A stretch of 64,000 bases of DNA, taken from Rhodohalobacter mucosus. Its GTDB lineage: Bacteria; Bacteroidota; Rhodothermia; Balneolales; Balneolaceae. The stretch is from assembly GCF_003150675.1 (NCBI RefSeq), contig NZ_QGGB01000005.1, positions 1-64,000 of the forward strand, given 5' to 3'. Below, piece by piece: positions 1-10,400 of this stretch. Positions within the stretch are counted from its first letter, which is position 1. Each line of letters begins with the position of its first letter. The translations under genes and the position numbers were made by a program. The notes beneath the pieces were generated by a model. That model saw nothing but the letters and a program-made list of their open reading frames with translations. It did no database searches and had not been told where the DNA came from.

Positions 1-339
1 AACAAGGAGCAGCTTCAGCGCGGGATGGTACTGTGCAAGCCGGGCTCAATTACCCCGCACAAGGAGTTTGAGTGCGAGGTGTATGTACTGAGCAAGGATG
101 AGGGCGGGCGTCACACGCCGTTTTTCAAGGGATATCGTCCGCAGTTTTATTTCCGGACCACGGATGTAACGGGCTCGTGTGAGCTGCCTGACGGAGTGGA
201 GATGGTTATGCCGGGCGACAACGTGAAGCTGAACGTAAGCCTGATCCAGCCGGTAGCGATGGAGTCGGGACTGAGGTTTGCCATCCGCGAGGGAGGCCGA
301 ACCGTGGGTGCCGGCGTAGTAACCAAAATTAATGACTAA
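1..339 (+). CDS. tuf: Elongation factor Tu, C-terminal part (5' truncated by window edge)
   Basis: The reading frame is open from base 1, so this is the last 112 codons of a gene that begins outside the window. It matches EF-Tu domain 3: the stretches [14 protein letters not shown] and YRPQFYFRT are family landmarks, and the protein ends in [12 protein letters not shown]-Tu is the GTPase that delivers aminoacyl-tRNA to the ribosome. A hairpin and then tRNA-Trp, secE and nusG follow, the usual order for this bacterial group. Nothing about the visible part is unusual. Confidence 0.97.
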   Translation, partial: NKEQLQRGMVLCKPGSITPHKEFECEVYVLSKDEGGRHTPFFKGYRPQFYFRTTDVTGSCELPDGVEMVMPGDNVKLNVSLIQPVAMESGLRFAIREGGRTVGAGVVTKIND

Positions 340-362
340 TTAAGTCTTACGGATTGCATATA

Positions 363-390
363 GGTGAAGCCGCTTGCGGTTTCACCTTTT
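363..390 (+). terminator. Intrinsic terminator or processing hairpin after tuf
   Basis: An 11-bp stem (GGTGAAGCCGC against GCGGTTTCACC, one G-U pair) closes a 2-nt loop and is followed by TTTT. It lies between the tuf stop and tRNA-Trp, so it either ends the tuf transcript or marks a processing point in a longer one. The U tract is short, so readthrough into the tRNA and secE is plausible. Confidence 0.7.
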
Positions 391-399
391 ATGCTATCT

Positions 400-472
400 A
401 CGGGCGTAGCTCAGTTGGTAGAGCACTGGTCTCCAAAACCAGGTGTCGGGAGTTCGAGTCTCTCCGCCCGTG
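400..472 (+). tRNA. trnW: tRNA-Trp (CCA)
   Basis: A full cloverleaf can be drawn by eye. A 7-bp acceptor stem pairs ACGGGCG with CGCCCGT; the D stem is GCTC/GAGC; the anticodon stem CTGGT/ACCAG carries loop CTCCAAA with anticodon CCA; the T arm is GGGAG-TTCGAGT-CTCTC. The discriminator is G73 and CCA is not encoded. It sits between tuf and secE, a conserved position in Bacteroidota-type genomes. Confidence 0.97.
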
Positions 473-495
473 CTACAGTAACTGCCTGAAAGAAT

Positions 496-678
496 ATGGA
501 AAAGATTAAGAATTTTATTGACGGTGTGCGAAAAGAGATGGCCAAAGTAACCTGGCCTACACAGCAGGAGCTCATAGACAATACCATTATTGTTGTCGTG
601 TTCACCATAATTATTTCAGCATTCATCTTTGGTATCGACCAGGTTTACAGTACAATTTTGGAGGCGATTTACAGATGA
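496..678 (+). CDS. secE: Preprotein translocase subunit SecE
   Basis: A 60-residue protein with the SecE pattern: a short amphipathic N-terminal helix, the conserved EMAKVTWPT turn, and one C-terminal membrane segment (roughly residues 31-55). SecE clamps the SecY channel of the Sec translocon in the inner membrane. Sixty residues is the normal size for the single-span form. Its stop overlaps the nusG start (ATGA), indicating translational coupling. No clear ribosome binding site is visible. Confidence 0.95.
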   Translation: MEKIKNFIDGVRKEMAKVTWPTQQELIDNTIIVVVFTIIISAFIFGIDQVYSTILEAIYR

Positions 679-1241
679 GTTCTGATAATAGCTTCGATTG
701 GTATGTGGTTCGGTGCTTTTCAAGCCATGAACGCAAAGTAAAAGAATTTCTGGAGCGTGAAATTGAAGAGCAGGGGCTGGAACACAAAATTGATGAAATA
801 CTGATACCTACTGAAACGGTTATTGAAATCAGATCAGGTAAGAAAAAGACGAAAGAGAAAAATTTCTTTCCCGGGTATATACTCGTACACACACGCTACG
901 ATGAGGAGGTCAATAACCTTATCCAGAGCGCACCTTCATGTCTTGGTTTTTTGAAAGCCGGCCGGAGCGATGTCATTCCCACCCCTCTTAAACAGCGGGA
1001 AGTGGATCGAATCATCGGACGTGTTATGGACAATCAGGAGGCTGCTGAGAAGGGCGGTGTCGTGGATATCCCCTACAAGGAAGGAGATCTGGTTAAGGTT
1101 ATTGATGGACCATTCAAAGAATTTGACGGTACTGTACAAGAGGTGCTGCCCGACAAGCTTAAGCTTCGGGTACTTGTAAGTATCTTCGGAAGAAAAACCC
1201 CGGTTGAGGTTGACCTGAATCAGGTTGAATCAACCACTTGA
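675..1241 (+). CDS. nusG: Transcription termination/antitermination protein NusG
   Basis: 188 residues with the NusG layout: an N-terminal NGN domain beginning DWYVVRCFSSHERKV, with FFPGYILV near residue 65, then a C-terminal KOW domain (about 130-185) containing GDLVKVIDGPFKEFDG. NusG binds the RNA polymerase clamp and links transcription to Rho or to the leading ribosome. It overlaps secE by 4 nt, and rplK follows after 59 nt. Length and domain order are typical. Confidence 0.97.
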   Translation: MSSDNSFDWYVVRCFSSHERKVKEFLEREIEEQGLEHKIDEILIPTETVIEIRSGKKKTKEKNFFPGYILVHTRYDEEVNNLIQSAPSCLGFLKAGRSDVIPTPLKQREVDRIIGRVMDNQEAAEKGGVVDIPYKEGDLVKVIDGPFKEFDGTVQEVLPDKLKLRVLVSIFGRKTPVEVDLNQVESTT

Positions 1242-1300
1242 GAACTTAAACGTGAGCTATTACGCAGCAAACAGAAGCACGAATCGCTAATTGATTCTAT

Positions 1301-1729
1301 ATGGCAAAAAAAGTAGATAAAGTGCTAAAACTTCAAATTGTTGGCGGCCAGGCAAATCCTGCGCCACCGGTAGGTCCTGCTTTAGGCCAGGCCGGAATCA
1401 ACATTATGGAGTTTTGTAAAGCATTTAATGCAAAAACCCAGGATAAAGCGGGCACGATTATCCCCGTTGAGATTACGGTGTTTGCGGACAAGTCTTTTAC
1501 ATTCAAAACAAAGACTCCTCCGGCAGCTGTACTTCTCAAGAAAGCGGCGAAAATCAAGTCCGGTTCGGGTGAGCCCAACCGAAATAAAGTAGGACGGGTA
1601 ACCTGGGCGCAGTGCAAGGAGATTGCTGAGCAGAAGATGGAAGACCTTAATGCATACGAGGTTGAACATGCTGCTGAAATGATCGCCGGCACCGCGCGTA
1701 GTATGGGTTTGCGTGTAATCCGAGATTAA
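1301..1729 (+). CDS. rplK: 50S ribosomal protein L11
   Basis: 142 residues, the standard L11 length. The proline-rich N-terminal segment [24 protein letters not shown] binds the factor-related region of 23S rRNA, and the C-terminal domain ends [12 protein letters not shown]11 forms the base of the L7/L12 stalk. The gene is in the secE-nusG-rplKAJL-rpoBC run, 17 nt before rplA. Confidence 0.97.
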   Translation: MAKKVDKVLKLQIVGGQANPAPPVGPALGQAGINIMEFCKAFNAKTQDKAGTIIPVEITVFADKSFTFKTKTPPAAVLLKKAAKIKSGSGEPNRNKVGRVTWAQCKEIAEQKMEDLNAYEVEHAAEMIAGTARSMGLRVIRD

Positions 1730-1746
1730 TAATTAGGATGTAAGAA

Positions 1747-2445
1747 ATGGCAAAACGAGGCAAGAAATATCAGCAGGTCGCTGAATTGATTGACCGTGAA
1801 GCAGAATACACTATTGAAGAAGCGTGCGACCTGGTTAAAAAAACCAAGACTGCAAGCTTCGATGAGTCCGTAGATCTCGATCTTCGGCTGGGTGTAGATC
1901 CGCGACACGCCGATCAAATGGTTCGTGGTACTGTTTCGCTACCTCACGGAACCGGGAAGTCGGTACGTGTGCTTGCGTTGGTTAACGAAGCAAAACAGGA
2001 AGAAGCGAAAGAGGCCGGAGCCGATCATGTAGGCCTGGATGAGTACATTGAAAAAATTGAAGATGGCTGGGCAGATATCGATGTGATTATCGCCACGCCA
2101 GACGTAATGGGTAAAATCGGAAAACTCGGCCGTCATCTCGGCCCGAGAGGTCTGATGCCTAATCCCAAGAGCGGCACCGTAACGATGGATGTTGCGGATG
2201 CAGTAAAGGAATTTAAATCAGGAAAAATTGATTTCAGGGTAGACAAAGCAGGAATCCTGCATACCTCAATCGGTAAAGCTAGTTTTGAGCCGAATGAAAT
2301 TCGCGAAAACCTGATCTCCTTTCTGCAGACGATTATCAAACTTCGTCCTGCATCCGCAAAGGGAGCCTACATCAAAAGTGCATACATAAGCACAACGATG
2401 GGGCCCGGCATACCGATCAGCCGTTCATCCATTACCTCAATTTAG
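1747..2445 (+). CDS. rplA: 50S ribosomal protein L1
   Basis: 232 residues, the usual length for bacterial L1. It shows the family stretches [30 protein letters not shown] and [14 protein letters not shown]1 forms the mobile L1 stalk at the E site and in many bacteria represses its own operon by binding leader mRNA. The 17 nt between rplK and rplA and the 20 nt between rplA and rplJ leave no room for a separate L10-type leader. Confidence 0.97.
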   Translation: MAKRGKKYQQVAELIDREAEYTIEEACDLVKKTKTASFDESVDLDLRLGVDPRHADQMVRGTVSLPHGTGKSVRVLALVNEAKQEEAKEAGADHVGLDEYIEKIEDGWADIDVIIATPDVMGKIGKLGRHLGPRGLMPNPKSGTVTMDVADAVKEFKSGKIDFRVDKAGILHTSIGKASFEPNEIRENLISFLQTIIKLRPASAKGAYIKSAYISTTMGPGIPISRSSITSI

Positions 2446-2465
2446 AATTTTAACAGGTTAACAAA

Positions 2466-2990
2466 ATGCCGACACTATCAGACAAAAAGGCAATTGTTGA
2501 AGAAATTACCGAACAGCTGAATAACTCAAACGCTGTCTATATCACAAAATACACCGGCATGTCGGTTGATGATATGGGCGAGCTCAGGGGTAAATTCAGA
2601 GAAGGTAACGTGCGTTTTAAAGTGTATAAAAATACGCTCATCAAACGCGCCATGGATACAATTGGCGGATATGAAGATCTCTACCCTCACCTGGAAGACC
2701 AAAATGGTTTTGCATTTGTGGAAGAAGAGCTGGCAGCACCTGCTAAAGTGCTCAAAAACTACATTAAGGAAAAAAATAAGCCCGAATTTAAAGCGGCTTT
2801 AATTGACGGTGACTACTACAGTCAGGATCAGCTTGATTCACTCGCGGCTATGAAGTCGAAGAACGAAGTAATCGGCGATATCATGGGACTGCTGCTTTCA
2901 CCAATAACCAACGTAGTAAGCGGACTTCAGGCACAAGGCGGAAATATTGCCGGTGCTGTGAAAACTATTGCCGAGAAAGGCGAAGAATAA
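2466..2990 (+). CDS. rplJ: 50S ribosomal protein L10
   Basis: 174 residues with the L10 N-terminal rRNA-binding domain (KKAIVEEITEQLNNSNAVYITKYTGMSVDDM, then RFKVYKNTLIKRAM) and a C-terminal helix that carries L7/L12 dimers. It anchors the stalk that recruits translational GTPases. It sits directly between rplA and rplL, as in nearly all bacteria. Confidence 0.96.
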   Translation: MPTLSDKKAIVEEITEQLNNSNAVYITKYTGMSVDDMGELRGKFREGNVRFKVYKNTLIKRAMDTIGGYEDLYPHLEDQNGFAFVEEELAAPAKVLKNYIKEKNKPEFKAALIDGDYYSQDQLDSLAAMKSKNEVIGDIMGLLLSPITNVVSGLQAQGGNIAGAVKTIAEKGEE

Positions 2991-3044
2991 AATCCAACAC
3001 ACAACAATTTTTTAATTAAAACCGACGAACGGAGAATACGAACA

Positions 3045-3422
3045 ATGGCTGACGTTAAAGAAATAGCAGAACAACTCGTTAACTTAACGATCAAAGAGGC
3101 TAATGAACTTGCAAAAGTTCTTGAAGAGGAATACGACATCAAACCGGCTGCAGCTGCAGTTGCCGTGGCAGGACCTGCCGGCGGCGGTGAAGGTGGCGCT
3201 GCAGAAGAGAAGGACGAATTTGATGTTGTCCTGAACTCAGCAGGTGCCAAGAAAATCGGCGTGATCAAAGAAGTACGTGCAATTACCGGTCTTGGACTGA
3301 AAGAAGCCAAAGAACTGGTTGACGGTGCTCCCAATACGATCAAAGAGGCTGCTCCAAAAGCAGAAGCCGAAGAGATCAAGGCTAAACTCGAAGAGGCAGG
3401 CGCTGAAGTAGAACTTAAGTGA
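3045..3422 (+). CDS. rplL: 50S ribosomal protein L7/L12
   Basis: 125 residues with the three expected parts: an N-terminal dimerisation helix, an Ala/Gly-rich hinge (about residues 35-55, [14 protein letters not shown]), and the globular C-terminal domain with [26 protein letters not shown]. It is the multicopy stalk protein that stimulates EF-Tu and EF-G. A hairpin attenuator follows before rpoB. Confidence 0.97.
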   Translation: MADVKEIAEQLVNLTIKEANELAKVLEEEYDIKPAAAAVAVAGPAGGGEGGAAEEKDEFDVVLNSAGAKKIGVIKEVRAITGLGLKEAKELVDGAPNTIKEAAPKAEAEEIKAKLEEAGAEVELK

Positions 3423-3449
3423 TCCCTGCATAGTACCCTTTTGCCATAG

Positions 3450-3479
3450 CCAATACCCTGTAAATGGGTATTGGCTTTT
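3450..3479 (+). terminator. rplL-rpoB intergenic attenuator hairpin
   Basis: A perfect 9-bp stem (CCAATACCC / GGGTATTGG) with loop TGTAAAT is followed by CTTTT. It lies in the 155-nt gap between rplL and rpoB. Partial termination at this position lets E. coli make far more L7/L12 than RNA polymerase. The weak U tract here fits partial rather than full termination, but strength cannot be read from sequence. Confidence 0.7.
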
Positions 3480-3577
3480 GGCGTCTTATTTAGAGAACAG
3501 CTTGAGGTAGCTCGTACCTCTTTCTTCCCAGGGAAGAAATTCCGCACCTTATTTTTAACCTAAAGGAGATCATCCTT

Positions 3578-6500
3578 TTGAGTAATACTATGGAGAAAAT
3601 CCCGTTTACCGACCGCCTTTCATTCGGCAGAATTAAAAATGTAATCGATTACCCGGACTTTTTAGATATTCAGCTCAAGTCTTTTAATGACTTTGCTCAG
3701 CTGGATGTTGCTCCAAACGACCGGGATGACAAAGGACTTCAGAGAATTTTCAATGAGAATTTCCCCATTCAGGATACACGGGAAACTCATATTCTTGAAT
3801 TCCTTTACTATTCTGTCGATACACCGAAATATAATATCAAAGAGTGCCAGGAAAGAGGGCTCACCTACGCGATACCCCTGAAGGCCAAACTCAGACTTTC
3901 GTCAGCCGACGAAACTGATGAAGCCTCTGAAACTATCGAACAAGAAGTTTTTCTTGGTGACCTTCCATGGATGACCAACAGAGGTACATTCATCATCAAC
4001 GGTGCAGAGCGCGTGATTGTTAGCCAGCTTCACCGGTCGCCGGGTGTATTTTTCGGGCAGTCCGTACATCCGAACGGAACGCAGCTCTATTCGGCGCGAG
4101 TCATACCATTCAAAGGATCCTGGATTGAATTTACAAACGATATCCGCGATGTTCTCTGGGCGTATATCGATCGGAAGAAGAAGATTCCAGCAACTACGCT
4201 TTTGAGAGCACTTGGATACTCAACCGATCTGGAGATACTGAGTCTATTCGATCTTTCGGAAGAGATCGACTTCGGTACCAAGAAAACCTACAACAGCAAG
4301 CTTGTTGGCAAACGACTGGCTACCGACATTACCATGGAAGTTACGGAAGAAGTGGTGGATGATGAGACGGGTGAAGTTACGGAAGCCACCAACCGGAAAC
4401 TTGTACTGGAACGTGACCATGAACTCACGGAAGACGATTACGGCCTCCTGAAGGAAGCTGATGCTAAGAAAGTACTGGTGCAGAAGATCGGTGTGGAAGA
4501 GTCAGAGCGATCTGTGATCATGAATACTCTCCGCAAGGATTCCTCTCATGATGAAGTGACCGCCCTTGCTGAAGTATATCAGCAAATACGAACCGGTGAG
4601 ATGCCCGATCCCGAAACAGCGCGTCAGGTACTCGAACGACTGTTCTTCAGTGACAAGAAATATGATCTGGGTGAAGTTGGACGGTACCGCTTGAATAAGC
4701 GTCTGAAACTTGATATCGAAAATGATATACAGTATCTCACCAAAGAAGATGTGGTTGCCATCATCAAAGAGGTTATTCGCCTCAAGGAGATGAAGAGCCA
4801 GGTGGATGATATTGATCACCTGAGCAACCGGCGTGTTCGTACAGTGGGAGAGCAGCTTGGTCAGCAATTCGCCATTGGACTCGCAAGAATGGCGCGTACC
4901 ATCCGCGAACGGATGAATTCACGCGATGCAGAGCAGCTTACACCGCAGGATCTTGTAAATGCAAGAACCATATCAAGCGTAATCAACAGCTTCTTTGGTA
5001 CGAACCAGCTTTCGCAGTTTATGGATCAGACTAACCCTGCTGCTGAACTGACTCACAAACGGCGAATGTCGGCACTGGGTCCGGGTGGTCTGACCCGTGA
5101 GCGGGCAGGTTTTGAGGTTCGTGATGTTCACTATACGCACTACGGCCGGCTCTGCCCGATCGAGACGCCGGAAGGGCCGAATATCGGACTGATTACCTCG
5201 CTGTGTATCCATGCAAAGGTTAACGATTTTGGGTTTATCGAAACTCCCTACCGTAAGGTAAAAGAAGGTATTGTAACCAAAGACGTTGAATACCTGGCTG
5301 CTGAGCAGGAGGATGAGACCGTTATTGCGCAGGCGAACGCGCCAATCGATGAGAAAGGCAACTTCATGAATGAATCGATATTTTCGCGATTCAGAGACAG
5401 TAACGTTGGCCTTGCAAAACCTGATCAGGTTGAGTACATGGACGTCTCCGCCAACCAGATTACCTCGCTGGCGGCCGCACTCATTCCATTTATCGAGCAC
5501 GATGACGCCAACCGTGCATTAATGGGCTCGAACATGCAGCGTCAGGCTGTGCCGCTTCTGCGGCCTGAGTCTCCCGTAGTGGGAACAGGCCTTGAACAGC
5601 GCGCTGCCAAAGACTCCAGGGCGATTATTACAGCCGAGGGAGATGGTGAAGTGGTGTACGTGAGTGGAAATGAGATCCGCATCAAATATGATCGAAGCGA
5701 GCTTGAGCAAAACTGCTTCTTTGATGAAGGGATCAAATCCTACTCGCTGCAAAAGTTTGAGCGAAGCAACCAGGATACCACCATCAATCAGCGGCCTATT
5801 GTAAGCGTCGGTGACAAGGTGAAAGAAGGTGACGCAATTGCTGACGGCTATGCTACCGAAAAAGGAGAGCTTGCCCTCGGCCGGAATATGCTTGTCGCCT
5901 TCATGCCGTGGCGCGGCTATAACTTCGAGGATGCTATTGTAATCAGCGAACGCGTGGTTCAGGATGATATTTATACATCCATACACATCACCGAATTTGA
6001 ACAGCAGGTTCGGGATACCAAGCGTGGAGAAGAGGAACTGACTCGTGAGATTCCAAATGTGAGTGAGGAAGCAACCCGCAACCTTGACGAGCAGGGAATT
6101 ATTCGCGTTGGTGCCAAAGTAAACCACGGGGACATACTGGTGGGTAAAATTACTCCGAAAGGTGAAACCGATCCTACCCCCGAAGAGAAACTGCTTCGTG
6201 CCATATTCGGCGACAAGGCTGGAGATGTGAAAGATGCATCGATGAAAACACCTCCCGGAGTGTCGGGCGTGGTAATCAATACCAAGCTTTTCAGCCGAAA
6301 ACGCGATGAGCAGATCTCACGCAAGGAGGAGAAAAAACTTGTGGAGCAGGAGAATGAGCGTCACGCGCAAAAACTGGCTGATCTCAACTCCAAATGGGCA
6401 GACAAAATGTACAGCCTGCTGCGAGATAAAACGTCTCCGGGTGTGTACAACTACAGCAATGTAGAGCTGATACCGAAAGGCGAGAAATATAAAAAATCAG

Positions 6501-7405
6501 TCTTCGAAGAGCTTGACCCGGTCAATATTAACGAAAACATCGACTGGGCTACTGATGAAGAGCTTGTGAAGCATGTAAAACTGCTTTTCAAAAATTATCG
6601 TGACCTTCGCAGGGACATCGATACGGAAGCCAAGCGTCGAAAATATCAGATTCAGGTAGGAGATGAGCTGCCCCCAGGAATTATTCAGAAGGCAAAAGTA
6701 TATGTTGCCAAGAAGAGAAAGATTCAGGTGGGTGACAAGATGGCCGGCCGCCACGGTAACAAAGGCGTTATCGCTAAAGTAGTGCCGATGGAGGATATGC
6801 CGTTTATGGAAGACGGTACTCCGGTTGATATTGTGCTTAATCCGCTGGGTGTACCATCTCGTATGAACCTTGGCCAGATCTACGAAACGATTCTGGGCTG
6901 GGCAGGCATGAAGCTGGGTGTGAAATATGCATCACCGATCTTCGATGGCGCTTCCTACGACCAGGTTCAGGAAGAGCTCAAGAAAGCCGGCCTTCCCGAA
7001 GACGGCCGCGTACACTTGTACGACGGTCAAACGGGCCAAATGCTCGATCAGAAGACCACCGTTGGCTACATGTACATGCTCAAGCTGAATCACCTTGTTG
7101 AAGACAAGATGCATGCACGGTCTATCGGTCCATATTCACTCATTACACAACAGCCATTGGGCGGTAAAGCGCAATTTGGCGGACAGCGATTGGGTGAGAT
7201 GGAAGTTTGGGCACTTTACGCGTACGGTGCCGCCAATATTCTGAAAGAGATGCTCACGGTTAAAAGTGATGACGTAAAAGGACGCTCCAAGGTATATGAA
7301 GCCATTGTAAAAGGCGAAAATCTGCCGGAAGGCGATATACCTGAGTCGTTCAAAGTATTGCTGCGTGAATTGATGGGTCTCGGTCTCGAAATCCACATTG
7401 ACTAA
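3578..7405 (+). CDS. rpoB: DNA-directed RNA polymerase subunit beta
   Basis: 1275 residues, full length for this phylum. The rifampicin region reads QLSQFMDQTNPAAELTHKRR and then SALGPGGL, so the usual drug-contact residues are intact. Other landmarks are GRLCPIETPEGPNIGLI, MPWRGYNFEDAI and the C-terminal GGQRLGEMEVWALYAYGAA. The start is TTG at 3578, because a strong Shine-Dalgarno (AAGGAGAT, 3562-3569) lies about 10 nt upstream; the next ATG at 3590 is too far from it. RpoB forms one jaw of the polymerase core and is followed 40 nt later by rpoC. Confidence 0.97.
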   Translation: MSNTMEKIPFTDRLSFGRIKNVIDYPDFLDIQLKSFNDFAQLDVAPNDRDDKGLQRIFNENFPIQDTRETHILEFLYYSVDTPKYNIKECQERGLTYAIPLKAKLRLSSADETDEASETIEQEVFLGDLPWMTNRGTFIINGAERVIVSQLHRSPGVFFGQSVHPNGTQLYSARVIPFKGSWIEFTNDIRDVLWAYIDRKKKIPATTLLRALGYSTDLEILSLFDLSEEIDFGTKKTYNSKLVGKRLATDITMEVTEEVVDDETGEVTEATNRKLVLERDHELTEDDYGLLKEADAKKVLVQKIGVEESERSVIMNTLRKDSSHDEVTALAEVYQQIRTGEMPDPETARQVLERLFFSDKKYDLGEVGRYRLNKRLKLDIENDIQYLTKEDVVAIIKEVIRLKEMKSQVDDIDHLSNRRVRTVGEQLGQQFAIGLARMARTIRERMNSRDAEQLTPQDLVNARTISSVINSFFGTNQLSQFMDQTNPAAELTHKRRMSALGPGGLTRERAGFEVRDVHYTHYGRLCPIETPEGPNIGLITSLCIHAKVNDFGFIETPYRKVKEGIVTKDVEYLAAEQEDETVIAQANAPIDEKGNFMNESIFSRFRDSNVGLAKPDQVEYMDVSANQITSLAAALIPFIEHDDANRALMGSNMQRQAVPLLRPESPVVGTGLEQRAAKDSRAIITAEGDGEVVYVSGNEIRIKYDRSELEQNCFFDEGIKSYSLQKFERSNQDTTINQRPIVSVGDKVKEGDAIADGYATEKGELALGRNMLVAFMPWRGYNFEDAIVISERVVQDDIYTSIHITEFEQQVRDTKRGEEELTREIPNVSEEATRNLDEQGIIRVGAKVNHGDILVGKITPKGETDPTPEEKLLRAIFGDKAGDVKDASMKTPPGVSGVVINTKLFSRKRDEQISRKEEKKLVEQENERHAQKLADLNSKWADKMYSLLRDKTSPGVYNYSNVELIPKGEKYKKSVFEELDPVNINENIDWATDEELVKHVKLLFKNYRDLRRDIDTEAKRRKYQIQVGDELPPGIIQKAKVYVAKKRKIQVGDKMAGRHGNKGVIAKVVPMEDMPFMEDGTPVDIVLNPLGVPSRMNLGQIYETILGWAGMKLGVKYASPIFDGASYDQVQEELKKAGLPEDGRVHLYDGQTGQMLDQKTTVGYMYMLKLNHLVEDKMHARSIGPYSLITQQPLGGKAQFGGQRLGEMEVWALYAYGAANILKEMLTVKSDDVKGRSKVYEAIVKGENLPEGDIPESFKVLLRELMGLGLEIHID

Positions 7406-7445
7406 CGATTGTTCTGATTAATAAATCTATAACGGAGGTAACCCC

Positions 7446-10400
7446 TTGCCGTCAACAAAAACATTAACTGTTACCAAAGACTTTTCCACCATCGGGATCT
7501 CTCTAGCTTCGGCTGAGACCATTTTATCCCGTTCTCACGGAGAAGTTCTGACACCGGAAACCATTAATTACAGAACATTCAAACCGGAAATGGATGGTCT
7601 TTTCTGTGAAAAGATCTTCGGTCCGGTTAAAGACTATGAATGCCACTGTGGTAAATACAAGCGTATCCGGTACAAAGGCATTATCTGTGACCGGTGCGGT
7701 GTTGAAGTAACCAGAAAAGCCGTCAGGCGGGAGCGAATGGGCCATATAACCCTGACGGTTCCCATTGTACATATCTGGTACTTCAAATCATTGCCAAGTA
7801 AAATTGCCTACCTGCTTGGATACTCTTCCAAAAACCTGGAGCGAATTGTTTATTACGAAACATTTGTTGTAATCAATCCGGGTCTGGCTCGCGATCTTGG
7901 TTACAAGAGGGGTGACCTGATTTCAGAAGAGGAGAAATATGACATCCTCGACCAGCTTCCTGAAGATCATTACGAGCTTGAGGATGACGATGAGGATAAA
8001 TTTCTTGTCAAAGACGGAGCGGAAGCCATACAGGGACTGCTCCTTACCATGGATCTTGACAGCCTGGCGTACACGCTGCGCGATGAGGTGAAGAATGAAA
8101 CCTCGCAGATGCGCAAGAAGAAAAAGCTGAAGAGGCTGCAGGTAATCGAATCATTCCGTGCTGCCAATCAGCACACGGAGAATCATCCGGAGTGGATGAT
8201 TCAGAGCGTGATACCGGTTATACCACCCGAACTGCGCCCGCTTGTTCCCCTGGAAGGCGGCCGGTTTGCAACGTCTGATCTTAACGATCTTTACCGCCGT
8301 GTGATTATCCGGAATAACAGGCTGAAGCGTCTGATCGACATCAAGGCCCCGGATGTGATTTTGCGTAATGAGAAACGCATGCTTCAGGAAGCTGTGGACT
8401 CTCTGTACGACAATTCAAGAAAATCGAACGCAGTTCGAAACAATAACCGTCCGCTGAAATCACTCAGCGATATGCTGAAAGGCAAGAGCGGCCGTTTTCG
8501 TCAAAACCTGCTTGGAAAGAGGGTTGATTATTCAGGTCGTTCCGTTATTGTTGTTGGTCCTGAGCTTAAAATGCATGAATGCGGGCTCCCCAAAGAGATG
8601 GCTGTTGAGCTCTACAAGCCATTCGTGATTCGACGGCTGATTGAACGCGGATACGTGAAAACGGTGAAAAGCGCTAAAAAGGTTGTTGATCGCCGCGATG
8701 CGGTAGTCTGGGAAGTTCTGGAAAACGTCATTGACGGACATCCTGTTCTTCTGAACCGTGCACCTACACTTCACCGTTTGGGTATTCAGGCTTATCAGCC
8801 TGTATTGATCGAGGAGAAAGCGATCCGTCTGCACCCGCTCTCATGTACAGCGTTTAATGCTGACTTTGACGGTGACCAGATGGCGGTTCACCTTCCTTTA
8901 AGCCACGATGCCGTACTGGAGGCGTCTATACTAATGCTTGGCTCACACAATATTCTGAGCCCTGCAAGTGGCGGTCCCGTAGCCGTTCCGTCCCAGGATA
9001 TGATTCTGGGTATTTATTACCTCACAAAAATGGGCAATGGCAAATTGGGTGAAGGTAAAACATTTGCCGACCCGGATGAGGTCATTGTAGCCTACGATCA
9101 GGGCAAGCTGGATACTCACGCCAAGATTAATGTGCGGATTCCGATAACCAATGATGAGGGTGAAACGGAATATGAGATCATTAAAAGCACAACAGGGCGC
9201 GTAATCTTCAATACAATTCTGCCAGAAGGTGTTGAGTTTGTTAATAAAACTCTCGGCAAGAAAGAACTGCGAACTCTGATCTCTGATATCCACACAGAAG
9301 TGGGAACCAGGGAAACCGCAGAGTTTCTGGACAAGATGAAGAAGGTTGGTTTTGAACGTGCCACTACAGGCGGACTCTCGTTCAGCCTCGAGGATATCAT
9401 CATTCCGGAAGCCAAGCGTGAACTGATCCAGAAAGCTCAGGACGAAGTATCTGAAATTCAGGATCGGTACGAGATGGGTTTCATTACGGATAATGAACGC
9501 TACAATCAGGTTATTGACAAGTGGACGAGTACCACTAACCGTGTATCTGAAACGTTGTTTCAAAGTCTGGCTGATGATAAAGACGGTTTCAACGCTGTAT
9601 TTATGATGGCCGATTCGGGAGCACGGGGTTCGAAAGAACAGATCCGTCAGCTGGGTGGTATGCGTGGTTTGATGGCCAAACCGCAAAAAAGCTCCATGCA
9701 GCAGGGGAACGAGGTAATTGAAAACCCGATTCTCTCCAGTTTCCGTGAGGGCCTGACGGTTCTTGAGTACTTTATTTCGACTCACGGTGCCCGTAAGGGT
9801 CTTGCTGATACGGCCCTGAAAACTGCCGATGCCGGATACCTTACCCGTCGCCTGGTTGATGTTTCACAGGATATTATTATCAATGAGCAGGACTGCGGTA
9901 CGCTTCGGGGTATCAAGATGCAGGCTCTCAAGGATAATGAGGACGTGATACAAAGCCTGGAAGACAGAATTATGGGGCGTGTATCCATGCACGAAGTTCG
10001 TGACCCGATTACTGACGAGATACTCTGTGAAGCGAATCAGCTGATCACGGAAAAAATTGCCAAGAAAGTGGCTGAGACATCCATCGAAGAGGTGGAGATC
10101 CGGTCTGTACTGACTTGTGAAACCGAGCGGGGCGTGTGTGCCAAATGCTACGGTCGCGATATGGCCCGGAACAGCCTGGTACAGGTTGGTGAAGCCGTGG
10201 GCGTTATTGCAGCACAGTCGATTGGTGAACCGGGTACCCAGCTTACGCTTCGTACATTCCACGTTGGAGGTACAGCTTCACGCATGGAGTCGGATTCACA
10301 GCACAAAGCCAAATTTGACGGTAAAGTTGAGTTCGAAAATGTGCGTGTAGTAGAGTATGACGACGGTGAAGAGATTCACAATGTGGTACTGAGCCGCGCC

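Noticed and set aside
5519-6127. 202-codon minus-strand open frame inside rpoB
   Set aside because: Antisense shadow of a conserved gene, no domain-like features.
8943-9785. 280-codon open frame on the minus strand inside rpoC
   Set aside because: Lies entirely within a confident, conserved gene; its translation has no recognisable domain and reflects rpoC codon structure.
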